26,976 nucleotides of DNA. Source: Stramenopiles sp. TOSAG23-2 (taxonomy: Eukaryota > Sar). Location of the stretch: assembly GCA_900128395.1 (NCBI GenBank), contig LT649424.1, positions 1-26,976 of the forward strand, written 5' to 3'. The first letter of the stretch is position 1, and each line of letters begins with the position of its first letter. Under the pieces are notes generated by a model, which did no database searches, was not told the origin of the DNA, and saw only the letters and a list, made by a program, of their open reading frames with translations. Positions 18,577-26,951 of this stretch are shown here, piece by piece. The position numbers were made by a program, and so were the translations under genes.

Positions 18577-18808
18577 ACAGAGAGATTAAATATCTGGAGA
18601 AAGTAGAAAGTAAATTATCATTGTTTTGATTTTTTATAAACGAATAATAGTGACCACCATTAGCACTCCCGGAATGAATGACAATACCTTTTAACCTATA
18701 GCTTGAATTTCCATCCTCTTCGGAGGCAGAATTATTATATATTTGATAGTCGGTGTGATGGTAGAGTAAGAAATGGTTGTCATACTGCTTTCCGTGACCC
18801 AACTGGAC
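18569..18808 (-). pseudogene. Ubiquitin carboxyl-terminal hydrolase (USP) fragment
   Basis: A minus-strand frame between TAG (18809-18811) and a stop at 18569 reads SYRLKGIVIHSGSANGGHYY, the His box of USP-family deubiquitinases (closest in feel to the USP9X/USP24 group, with an acidic SASEEDG just before). Upstream residues GHGKQYDNHFLLYHHTDYQI are less clear. The catalytic Cys box, the fingers and any ATG are missing, and the frame ends about 25 residues after the His. It overlaps the last 8 bases of the AP2-like ORF on the other strand. This is a remnant and not an enzyme; a short foreign or duplicated piece is likely. Confidence 0.6.
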
Positions 18809-18811
18809 CTA

Positions 18812-19195
18812 ATGTACATAGACATTCCATTGAAGTAAGGTGTCTAGTAACATTACCACCGCAATCAAAATTAGCAAAAATGTAAATAGAGAGGAGAAAA
18901 ATGTCTTTTTGTGTGATGGTGTCAGAGATAAATTTAAACGTTTACGAAAAGACAAAAAACGTTAGTGTGTATATATAAAAAATTCTCTTACTTAAAATTT
19001 TAAAAAGATTTTATTTACTCATAAATATATATAATATGTAAACACTAAAAACGATGAATACTTATAATAATATGTCAAAAGTAATTTCATAAAATGGAAA
19101 ATTAATGGAATATTGATTTCCGTATTTAAAAAATCCCGTTATGCTTATGCCCCAGTCCTCATCATGGAAGTTCTCAATTCTTGTATGGCACACAT
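18812..19195. other. Intergenic region between USP fragment and SET-ADAT2 gene
   Basis: The first 80 bases are GC-richer and open on both strands without a recognisable product. The rest is AT-rich 3' flank of the minus-strand SET-ADAT2 gene. Confidence 0.4.
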
Positions 19196-20865
19196 CATCG
19201 CAACATCCAAAATTCACAAGACTTTTCGATGTGGTTTTGGTGCATTTGGATTGCCCCTGGAATAAAATTCACGCAACAATTCAATGGCTTCAGTTTCCAA
19301 TACACCAGGTATAACATCATATTCAAGACTTTTCGATGTGGTTTTGGTGCATTTGGATTGCCCCTGGAATAAAATTCACGCAACAATTCAATGGCTTCAG
19401 TTTCCAATACACCAGGTATAACATCATATTCACAATCTAAATCATGCGAAAAATTACCACAACGGTGACATGATAGTATAGATCCATTTCCACCAAATTT
19501 ATCGTTACTACATCCATAGTAAACAACTTTTACACCAATACGTGCTAAGGCAGCTGCACACATTATACATGGTTCAACAGTGACATACAATTCAGACCCT
19601 TTAAGTACATCTTTATTGCAATTACTTGCTACGAAAGCAATGTCATATGCAACAAGCTCAGCATGTCGAGTCGCATTTGATGTCACATTTGTTTTGTTTG
19701 AACCAGCAGTAATTATAATATCTTCACTGTTATTGGAAGAATTTATAAAAACGCATCCTACTGGCACTTCCCCATTTTCTAAAGCATATCGCGCCTCAGC
19801 AAATGCCAACTTCATATTATAAATAATCCTATCATCAAAGTTACTATTGTTATGATTAATATGATTTCCCCTTAGTTTAAGATCCGCTTTATACATTTCT
19901 AACAAATTTTCCGTATGAACTAATGTTTTATATTGCCCAAACTGATACCAAGATACATCATCCATAGGATATATAGAACTAATACTAGCATTATTCCTAG
20001 AAAGAGGTAAAAGTATGCGGCATGCTTCACCTTCCATTAAATGAAATAATTCCACAAGTTTCGATTCATTTTCCCCCATTAACAAGCTCATACTCGTTTG
20101 AATTAATTTGAAACCTACATCAATTGCATTTAGCTCCTGTTGTACGCTTCCAGGTGCTTCAAATTTTTTTTCTTTTAATAATTCAAATTCCTGCTTTGAC
20201 TCAATACCGAATATGCGACAACATATCAAGAATGGGGAGTCTATTTTAATCTTCGTTTCCGTACGTTTTGATGTAGCAACCGTCAAAGGCACACTATACA
20301 ATTGAGTATACTGATTTACTGATTCAATGACGTCTTTATCTGAAGTCATTACATTGGCCGATGAAAAATTTATAGGCGCTACATCATTTGGATTAAAAGG
20401 TTGACAAAAGCCATATGTCACCAATAAATGTCCATTGCTTTTAAAATCACCATATGAAAAAGTCAATTCATCTCCCATTTTCATATTTGTACTTGTATTG
20501 GCATATAAAAATTGATCATCTGTATACCATCTCAACGAAGTACCAGCTTTATGATTTAACATATCCGCTAACGGAATCATACATCCACCAGGAAGGTCGC
20601 TTTGACTCGAATTATTACCATTGGTTAGATTGACGTTTTCCTCGGAATTGGGATTGTTGGGTAAACAAAATGTTGGTGGAAATAAACGTGTTGCGAGACT
20701 AGTATGAGCCCATAAATATTTTTCCCAACTAAAATCTTTTGCCGGAAAAAGACTGGGAAATGTTTGTGATAATCTTGGAAATATTGCATTATACGTTTCT
20801 TTCATTTGGACACATCTCGTTTTTTCTCGATTACCAACTGCAGTGCCCGTTAAACGATTCAACAT
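19195..20865 (-). CDS. Fusion of SET-domain C-terminal half with ADAT2-type tRNA adenosine deaminase
   Basis: The start ATG is at 20865. Residues 1-160 match the second half of a SET domain of the SETD3/SETD6/Rubisco-methyltransferase type: LTGTAVG, FSWEKYLWAHTSLATRLF, IPLADMLNHKAG and GDELTFSYGD..SNGHLL..YGF, followed by a Rubisco-substrate-binding-like helical part. The SAM-binding N-terminal half is absent. Residues 345-514 are a complete deaminase: GEVPVGCVF, zinc ligands in NATRHAE (H401, proton-shuttling E403) and EPCIMC (C433, C436), then NDKFGGNGSIL and FYSRGNPNAPKPHRK, as in ADAT2/Tad2, which with ADAT3 makes inosine at tRNA position 34. Without the 107-bp duplication the protein ends PKPHRKVL at TGA 19216-19214; the tail after residue 514 is an artefact of that copy. 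The deaminase is probably active, the SET part probably not. Confidence 0.75.
   Translation of the reverse strand: MLNRLTGTAVGNREKTRCVQMKETYNAIFPRLSQTFPSLFPAKDFSWEKYLWAHTSLATRLFPPTFCLPNNPNSEENVNLTNGNNSSQSDLPGGCMIPLADMLNHKAGTSLRWYTDDQFLYANTSTNMKMGDELTFSYGDFKSNGHLLVTYGFCQPFNPNDVAPINFSSANVMTSDKDVIESVNQYTQLYSVPLTVATSKRTETKIKIDSPFLICCRIFGIESKQEFELLKEKKFEAPGSVQQELNAIDVGFKLIQTSMSLLMGENESKLVELFHLMEGEACRILLPLSRNNASISSIYPMDDVSWYQFGQYKTLVHTENLLEMYKADLKLRGNHINHNNSNFDDRIIYNMKLAFAEARYALENGEVPVGCVFINSSNNSEDIIITAGSNKTNVTSNATRHAELVAYDIAFVASNCNKDVLKGSELYVTVEPCIMCAAALARIGVKVVYYGCSNDKFGGNGSILSCHRCGNFSHDLDCEYDVIPGVLETEAIELLREFYSRGNPNAPKPHRKVLNMMLYLVYWKLKPLNCCVNFIPGAIQMHQNHIEKSCEFWMLR
19217..19430 (+). repeat. Exact adjacent direct duplication, 107-bp unit, at the 3' end of SET-ADAT2
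   Basis: The copies are 19217-19323 and 19324-19430 (CAAGACTTTTCGATGTGG to ACATCATATT). The duplication displaces the natural stop codon (TGA at 19216-19214) and adds about 42 out-of-frame residues to the deaminase. Confidence 0.95.
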
Positions 20866-20867
20866 AG

Positions 20868-22445
20868 AATGAAAGCAATAATACCATTCTCAGTTCAATA
20901 AAAAGATTCATAAATAATACGACGAACTCTAGGAAAAAGTCAATCATTTTGTATGTATGTCTATCGTTTGTTTTCGTCTCTGTTATAACAACCGTAATGA
21001 TATTTGCAACTAGGGCAAAGGATAAAAGTCCAGATAATTCTTCATCATCGTCAAAAAAAAATAAAAATGGTAATATAAAAAAGTGTAATAATAACAAGAA
21101 CGCTAATAGAAAAAATAATAACAATTTTCTAATACAAAATTTAAAGGATTCAACCATTACCTTTATGGATCTAACCTTTCCTGGAACACACAACAGTGCA
21201 ATTAACTTATCCCCAAAATTGCCAGATATGCCAGAAGGCACAGAATTTTCAAAAGATCACCCATCTGTTTCACAGCAGCCATTTTATTATATCGTTCTAA
21301 ATCAACGTTTATCTGTTTTCGATCAGCTTGAACAAGGTATTCGCTATTTAACTTTTGAGACGGTGAACATACCAAACGATTATAAATGCCCATCATCATC
21401 ATCAATAAATACAAATAACGTTTCATCATCAGAGACGTGTGCTTGTAAATACGACTCAATGAATTACTGTTTTCAGTGTTGCGATATATTGGTAACCCAT
21501 GGTACATTTGCTGAAGCTGTTAATGCTAATACAGGATATTCATTTTTATATGATTTATTTATTGAGATAAAATTTTGGATTGAAAATGATGATGCTGAAA
21601 ATGGTTATGGATGTCACAATAATACAGATCAAATTTTATGGATATATTTAGATTCATATACTTTAAAGACAGAAATTGAAAAAAAACGGTTCTATAAAGT
21701 TATCTTGAGCACATTAAAAAACAGTGGGTTGTATGCATACATATATAACCCACCAGTGATTGATAATAATAATAATAATATCGTTAAGGTGGAGAAAAGT
21801 TTTTTATTGTATGATATGTTAAGATTGAAAAAAAATGTTGTATTGTCTTTTGTAAATGATGTCGGTAGTAGCAAAGTTCATATTTTAAATAATCTACCAA
21901 TAATTAGTAATTATTATGTAACAAAGACACCAAGTAATGATGATCCAATATGTTTTGAACCAAAATCACCATGTCATATAGGATGGGATTCACATAATAT
22001 ACATGATATGTCATTGAATAATATTGCGATTCTTCATAATTCCAGTACGAAGAATAATGACAATACATTTGCAATGTATCATATGTCATCTTCAAGAGAT
22101 ATGAAACCATATTTAGCTGGTGGGAATCCATGGGAAGCATCATTATTACGCAATAAATCATTGATATTTGAAAAATTACTACTGTATAAACAGAAATATA
22201 ATCAACATGTAAACATAGTTGCTGTTGATTTTTTCAATACAAAGGTTACATCAAAAGTTAAACCATTTAATATGAAATTATTGTCAAATATTATTGATAA
22301 TGATAACAATAACGATGAATTTATCTATTATGATGCAGTCACTGAAGCAGTTTGTAAATTTAATAATTATAATTTGAAAGATGATAGTATTCAAAATAAT
22401 ATTAATATAAGTTATGTAATTGGTTGCAATTATATAAAAAATTAG
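20868..22445 (+). CDS. PI-PLC X-domain-like protein with N-terminal membrane anchor
   Basis: The frame is open from 20868 (after TAG at 20865-20867). No ATG precedes the membrane helix: the first ATG in frame is 20997, just past it, and TTG 20949 is the only earlier near-start. The part before the helix (INNTTNSRKKSII) is polar and basic, so the true 5' end may be missing. The helix LYVCLSFVFVSVITTVMIFA is followed by an Asn/Ser/Lys-rich linker and a PLC-X-like core: LTFPGTHNSAI (H81, counted from 20949), QLEQGIRYLTFETV, a Cys cluster and DILVTHGTF (H184). These are the two catalytic His of phosphatidylinositol phospholipase C. The usual D.R after GIRYL is replaced by T.E, so activity is uncertain. 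It probably acts on lipids or glycolipids outside or within the secretory route. Confidence 0.65.
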   Translation, partial: NESNNTILSSIKRFINNTTNSRKKSIILYVCLSFVFVSVITTVMIFATRAKDKSPDNSSSSSKKNKNGNIKKCNNNKNANRKNNNNFLIQNLKDSTITFMDLTFPGTHNSAINLSPKLPDMPEGTEFSKDHPSVSQQPFYYIVLNQRLSVFDQLEQGIRYLTFETVNIPNDYKCPSSSSINTNNVSSSETCACKYDSMNYCFQCCDILVTHGTFAEAVNANTGYSFLYDLFIEIKFWIENDDAENGYGCHNNTDQILWIYLDSYTLKTEIEKKRFYKVILSTLKNSGLYAYIYNPPVIDNNNNNIVKVEKSFLLYDMLRLKKNVVLSFVNDVGSSKVHILNNLPIISNYYVTKTPSNDDPICFEPKSPCHIGWDSHNIHDMSLNNIAILHNSSTKNNDNTFAMYHMSSSRDMKPYLAGGNPWEASLLRNKSLIFEKLLLYKQKYNQHVNIVAVDFFNTKVTSKVKPFNMKLLSNIIDNDNNNDEFIYYDAVTEAVCKFNNYNLKDDSIQNNINISYVIGCNYIKN

Positions 22446-22477
22446 AAAAAATGTTCGTAATATCATGGGTCGTTGTG

Positions 22478-22481
<4 letters not shown>

Positions 22482-22513
<32 letters not shown>
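22482..22513. repeat. (AT)n microsatellite
   Basis: About 16 AT units, 35 bases after the stop codon of the PI-PLC-like gene. Confidence 0.9.
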
Positions 22514-22516
<3 letters not shown>

Positions 22517-22644
22517 ATAGTTCGTCGTAAATATCTACCTGGGGTATCACGGAAAGTAAAATTTGTATATACTCCGCCGTATAAAAACACTTTAGAATTA
22601 ACATTTTTAAATATTATTAATATCATAACTAGTGTGAGATAGAT

Positions 22645-23036
22645 TACAGTATTTCAATTATTGTATTCTTTTGAAGAGTAGGAATTATTATGAGTAAATT
22701 AAAAAATTACGAAGTGTATAAATTTATGCATTAAGTATAAACCTAACTAAAAATATAAAATATCAACCACATAATAAGTTATGCATCATATATATATTAA
22801 AAAATTGACAAAAAACAAAAAAAAACAGATACACACACAATACAGTATTTCAATTATTGTATTCTTTTGAAGAGTAGGAATTATTATGAGTAAATTAAAA
22901 AATTACGAAGTGTATAAATTTATGCATTAAGTATAAACCTAACTAAAAATATAAAATATCAACCACATAATAAGTTATGCATCATATATATATTAAAAAA
23001 TTGACAAAAAACAAAAAAAAACAGATACACACACAA
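22645..23036 (+). repeat. Exact adjacent direct duplication, 196-bp unit, intergenic
   Basis: The copies are 22645-22840 and 22841-23036, beginning TACAGTATTTCAATTATTG and ending in ACACACACAA. They are identical to the eye, including the A runs. Confidence 0.95.
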
Positions 23037-23053
23037 ATACCCCGTACATGCGT

Positions 23054-23335
23054 ATAAAGTGCCACACACTTTTTTTCAAAGGAAATTTTTCCTTAATGTA
23101 AAATCTCTATTTAAAAATTTTCTCACAACATTTCGAAAAATTGTATTACTATCATTCACTTTATCATTTAAAACTGATTCTTTACATTCATTTGATAAAG
23201 TGCCACACACTTTTTTTCAAAGGAAATTTTTCCTTAATGTAAAATCTCTATTTAAAAATTTTCTCACAACATTTCGAAAAATTGTATTACTATCATTCAC
23301 TTTATCATTTAAAACTGATTCTTTACATTCATTTG
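23054..23335 (+). repeat. Exact adjacent direct duplication, 141-bp unit, at the 3' end of the amidotransferase gene
   Basis: The copies are 23054-23194 and 23195-23335, beginning ATAAAGTGCCACACAC. The second copy contains the last 39 codons and the TGA stop of the minus-strand amidotransferase, so the protein is unaffected and the other copy falls in the 3' flank. Confidence 0.95.
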
Positions 23336-24005
23336 CTTCTTTCTCATCATTTAAAATACCTTTTTCACATAACGTTTGAAATATTCGCTTTGTTATCATT
23401 GCGCCATTAAATTCAGGATGTGATTGAACAGATAAAACATGATCACCAATTACAAACGCTTCATTTTCTGAACCTTTTGATTGTGCTATTTTTGTTACAT
23501 TTGGAGGCAATATATGAACACAATCACCATGACTTTCTAAAAGTAATAGCGTTTCTTTCATACCTATTAAATCTTTTGCATATGGCAATTTTTTAATATT
23601 ATTTGTAATAAAATGAATTTCTTCACTTCTAAAAACAAATTTATGATCGATATTTTTTGTAACTGTTCCACCAAGTGCTTTTGCTAATACTTGATGACCA
23701 AAGCAATTACAAAACAATTGTGGTCTTTTGTTTTTTACGATATATAATAAAAGATCTTCAACACCTTTTAACCACGGCAACTCATCATTTGCACTATATT
23801 TTGCACCAGGTACAATTACACCATCAATCAAATTCAATTCATCCGGAGTTGGAAGTTCATGTTGCCAAGCTTTGTATTCAATAAATTCATCATCTACTAC
23901 TTGCCCCTCCTTGTCTTTTGTCTTTGAAGAATATGCATTTTTCATGATTTCTAAATGATCATGCCATTTTTTTGCATCTTCACAATTAATGACAGCTACT
24001 CTCAT
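23217..24005 (-). CDS. Class I glutamine amidotransferase (GMP-synthase-like GATase1)
   Basis: 262 residues from ATG 24005-24003. The fold signatures are in order: MRVAVINCED strand at the N-terminus, GVIVPGAKYSANDELPW (the usual PGS.....W loop), nucleophile elbow LFCNCFGHQVLAKALGG (Cys101), and VLSVQSHPEF (His196, Glu198), so the catalytic triad is complete. The length matches stand-alone GATase1 proteins related to GMP-synthase domains, which include gamma-glutamyl peptidases of glutathione and thiol metabolism as well as proteins of unknown role. There is no synthetase domain, so this is not GMP synthase itself. It is probably cytosolic, as no signal is seen. The start codon and leader are duplicated just upstream (92-bp unit). 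The exact substrate is unknown. Confidence 0.8.
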   Translation of the reverse strand: MRVAVINCEDAKKWHDHLEIMKNAYSSKTKDKEGQVVDDEFIEYKAWQHELPTPDELNLIDGVIVPGAKYSANDELPWLKGVEDLLLYIVKNKRPQLFCNCFGHQVLAKALGGTVTKNIDHKFVFRSEEIHFITNNIKKLPYAKDLIGMKETLLLLESHGDCVHILPPNVTKIAQSKGSENEAFVIGDHVLSVQSHPEFNGAMITKRIFQTLCEKGILNDEKEANECKESVLNDKVNDSNTIFRNVVRKFLNRDFTLRKNFL

Positions 24006-24154
24006 GGTTGATTTATTTTCTTCTTCTTCTTATTATAATTGCAAATAAATGACTCTTCTCTATTTGCATCTTCACAATTAATGACAGCTACTCTCATGGT
24101 TGATTTATTTTCTTCTTCTTCTTATTATAATTGCAAATAAATGACTCTTCTCTA
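23971..24154 (+). repeat. Exact adjacent direct duplication, 92-bp unit, covering a start codon and leader
   Basis: The copies are 23971-24062 and 24063-24154 (TTTGCATCTTCACAATTAAT to GACTCTTCTCTA). Each carries the first codons of the amidotransferase and the TTCTTC-rich leader. The outer ATG (24097-24095) opens a 31-codon frame ending with a TGA that overlaps the true ATG (ATGA). Confidence 0.95.
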
Positions 24155-24546
24155 CATACATATATACATCAATAGATAAATAACAAATAATATAATTATT
24201 ATAGTCTGCGTCGTCAGACTCTTTCTCGTATAATTATATTATTGAAATTATAATAATAAATTTAAATTCAATAATAAAATAAAAATAAATAAAAAATTAA
24301 TTCTTCATCTATTGCACATCTCATGTTGTGCTGCACTGCTCATCACAACGCAGACGACTGCACTGCAGACGACTAGAGCTATAATACCTGGTAATTCTTC
24401 ATCACAACCACCAGCAAACAACCTTAATTTACTTAATAACCTAAGTCTTATTTTTTTTATGTATCTGTAGCACTATCAAAAACTGATTTGTAGTACGATA
24501 AGGGCATAGTCTCTTGTTGTATTAGGCGTCTTGTTTAACTTTTGTT

Positions 24547-24700
24547 TAGCAGGCTTACCAGGCTTACCAACCAGGCAGGCGCTTACCAGCTTATTAATAG
24601 CTCTAACTGTAACATCATCGTTTATTTAAAGTCGTCACACATATCATCATGAGCTTACCAGCTTACCTGGTACTGTACCAGCGTACCAGGAAACGTTGTT
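24547..24700. repeat. Cluster of GCTTACCAG-type units, both orientations
   Basis: GCTTACCAG or close variants occur about six times at 24551-24583 and 24653-24691, some overlapping with reversed forms (CCTGGTA). The unit differs by one base from the GCTTTCCAG minisatellite at 6849-6976. Confidence 0.7.
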
Positions 24701-24763
24701 GAAACATATTCAAAAATATATATATGTTATGTATAGAAAAGAAAGAAACAAATAGTGTTAGTG

Positions 24764-24785
24764 ATATATATATATATATATATAT
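24764..24785. repeat. (TA)n microsatellite
   Basis: About 11 TA units in the AT-rich spacer upstream of the PP2C gene. Confidence 0.85.
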
Positions 24786-24866
24786 GTATAATATAGTATA
24801 TAGATATATCAATATTATATAATAGTTGTATACCTTCAAATGATATACAATTCATCAGTAATTTCG

Positions 24867-25090
24867 ATTATAGCCATACAAATTTTATTAGATAACATCG
24901 TTACAAAATAAAATAGATTATCATAAGTCAATAATAGTAGAAATTGATTGTTCAAAAAAAAATAGTTTAGTGTCGTTTATTATAGCCATACAAATTTTAT
25001 TAGATAACATCGTTACAAAATAAAATAGATTATCATAAGTCAATAATAGTAGAAATTGATTGTTCAAAAAAAAATAGTTTAGTGTCGTTT
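24867..25090 (+). repeat. Exact adjacent direct duplication, 112-bp unit, upstream of PP2C
   Basis: The copies are 24867-24978 and 24979-25090 (ATTATAGCCATACAAATTTT to TAGTGTCGTTT). They are identical including a 9-A run, and end 49 bases before the PP2C start codon, so promoter or 5' leader sequence is doubled. Confidence 0.95.
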
Positions 25091-25138
25091 TCATTATTTT
25101 GTATACACACACAAAAATTGTAAAAGTTTATATCATTC

Positions 25139-26107
25139 ATGTCTCACTCTTTGTTTCTACTACAAATTTTCCCTTCCGGTTTCTTTGAGTCTGATATCGT
25201 TAATTTTTTGTTTTTTTCCTTTGTCGGTTGTTTGTTATTATATGCAGTTTACTATCGTCGTAGAAAATCTGGCGGTGCCTTAGAAAAAGATCCTTTGGGT
25301 CAGCATGTTGTCTATAAATATGGTTTTTATGAACTTCAAGGAAGACGTCCATATATGGAAGATAGGTACGATGTACGTGGTGAAATTTCAGGCGATCCAG
25401 CGAAAACAATGTATGCAGTCTTTGATGGCCATGGCGGCTCTAATGCATCAGAATTTTGCACAGAAGCAGTTTATCGAAATATAGTTACAAGCGGACTGCT
25501 TGAAAAATCAACAAAACGTGCTTTAAGAACAGCGCTATTGCACACTGACGATGAATACCTAAGGCTTGCAAATCGTAATAATAAAGACGACGGCACAACA
25601 GCTATTGTTGTATACGTAAATGGCCGTGATATTACGTGCGCTAACGTTGGCGATTCACGTGCAATTTTAGTATTAAGAAATGGTGGGGCTATACCGCTTT
25701 CTATAGATCATAAGCCAAATCGTAAAGACGAGCGAGAACGGATTGAAGCGTTAGGCGGTAGTGTTAGTCTATGGGGTGTTTGGCGCGTAGAAGGTTGTTT
25801 AGCCGTATCACGTGCCATAGGGGATCGTATGTTAAAAGATTATGTTAGTGCGGAACCAGAAATTCTTGAAAGAACGATAACAAAAGATGATGCATTTATT
25901 ATTATCGCAACAGATGGTTTATGGGATGTTTTAAGTAACCAAACTGTTGCTCAAATATCATGTACTGTGGCGAAGCGTTCAGAAAGAGGGGTACAAGAGG
26001 TTGCAGAAGCGCTGGCACAAGATGCATATGCAAAGGGATCTACAGATAATATTTCAGTAATTGTATTAGATTTACGGGAACCTCCAAATATTGTTAAAAG
26101 TAACTAA
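25139..26107 (+). CDS. Membrane-anchored PP2C-type protein phosphatase (PPM1L-like)
   Basis: 322 residues from ATG 25139, no intron. A hydrophobic segment at about 22-39 (NFLFFSFVGCLLLYAVYY) followed by RRRKSGG is an N-terminal anchor with the catalytic part on the cytosolic side, as in PPM1L of the ER. The PP2C metal-binding motifs are all present: RRPYMEDR (69-76), VFDGHGG (94-100), DGTTA (151-155), NVGDSRA (169-175), DHKP, GCLAVSRAIGD, ATDGLWDV (257-264) and STDNISVIV (301-309). An active Mn/Mg-dependent Ser/Thr phosphatase is expected. The core is slightly shorter than the human protein. This is the cleanest enzyme call in the window. Confidence 0.92.
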   Translation: MSHSLFLLQIFPSGFFESDIVNFLFFSFVGCLLLYAVYYRRRKSGGALEKDPLGQHVVYKYGFYELQGRRPYMEDRYDVRGEISGDPAKTMYAVFDGHGGSNASEFCTEAVYRNIVTSGLLEKSTKRALRTALLHTDDEYLRLANRNNKDDGTTAIVVYVNGRDITCANVGDSRAILVLRNGGAIPLSIDHKPNRKDERERIEALGGSVSLWGVWRVEGCLAVSRAIGDRMLKDYVSAEPEILERTITKDDAFIIIATDGLWDVLSNQTVAQISCTVAKRSERGVQEVAEALAQDAYAKGSTDNISVIVLDLREPPNIVKSN

Positions 26108-26117
26108 GAGAAATGTG

Positions 26118-26347
26118 TTTGTTTTGACTGACATTCTAGAATATGCGTCTTACAGGAGAGTAAAAAATTATATTATCATTTTTATTAAAATATTTAATAT
26201 GATATATATATGTGCCTTTTGTAGTAGACACTTTTGTTTTGACTGACATTCTAGAATATGCGTCTTACAGGAGAGTAAAAAATTATATTATCATTTTTAT
26301 TAAAATATTTAATATGATATATATATGTGCCTTTTGTAGTAGACACT
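26118..26347 (+). repeat. Exact adjacent direct duplication, 115-bp unit, 3' of PP2C
   Basis: The copies are 26118-26232 and 26233-26347 (TTTGTTTTGACTGACATTC to GTAGTAGACACT). The first copy begins 11 bases after the PP2C stop codon. Confidence 0.95.
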
Positions 26348-26936
26348 TCAGATGGAAAGAATTTACCTCCAGACAGTGCAGACTAACCAACAAAATACGA
26401 ATTCGTTTCAGGGAGCAAAAACCCGAAATTCATCACCTTGTCAACGTTACCAACCCGTGTGGTAATTTTGTGCATTTGCAACCACAACCTATTATCATCC
26501 AAGACAATGGTTTGCTATGAATCCACTCCTGGGGATTTCAAAACCACCAAACTTTTGGAAAACCCATGGACTGCTCACATCACTTTCATCGAGAGTGTTA
26601 TGCTGGATTCAGACCTACTTGTGCTTATCAGAGTATTAGCTTGCGGCGGCGCATGATAGCTTCTATTATTAATAGGAGTAAATCCTTCTTAGATTGCGAG
26701 GATTAACAATACGTATATTATTCCTGAGATTGAGTATTGAGCGTAGTACGTATTTACCACGGGAACTAAAATTATTATAACTTAGATTTTTTAACCAAAA
26801 ATCATAAAATATTTATTTTAATATGATATGATACGCATATAATTTATTTACCAGGGGTAAATAAAAAGTGAGATATCATAATATATTGCTATAATATGAT
26901 TACAATGATTTTGAAAAAAAGTCGTAAAAAATACCG

Positions 26937-26951
26937 CCCCCCCCCCCCCCC
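26937..26951 (+). repeat. C15 homopolymer
   Basis: Fifteen consecutive C in strongly AT-rich sequence, followed by a T run, at the very end of the window. Confidence 0.9.

Larger units (their letters stand above)
22446..23216. other. Convergent 3' spacer with two consecutive tandem duplications
   Basis: This lies between the PI-PLC-like (+) and amidotransferase (-) genes. It contains an (AT)n tract (22482-22513), the exact 196-bp duplication (22645-23036) and, directly after it, the first copy of a 141-bp duplication (23054-23194). No gene is seen. Confidence 0.7.
24155..25138. other. Divergent intergenic region between amidotransferase and PP2C genes
   Basis: This is the upstream region of both neighbours. 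It has a small inverted repeat (AGTCTG CGTCGT CAGACT, 24203-24220), GCAGACGACT twice near 24350-24374, GCTTACCAG-type units (24547-24700), a (TA)n tract (24764-24785) and the 112-bp duplication (24867-25090). No gene is seen. Confidence 0.55.

Noticed and set aside
19580-20305. Plus-strand ORFs opposite SET-ADAT2
   Set aside because: They are antisense to motif-bearing deaminase and SET codons; shadow frames.
26349-26660. Possible RING-finger gene (CSHHFHREC then CAYQ)
   Set aside because: Only half of the Cys/His pattern is visible, it lies beyond a TGA, and the first Cys pairs cannot be found.
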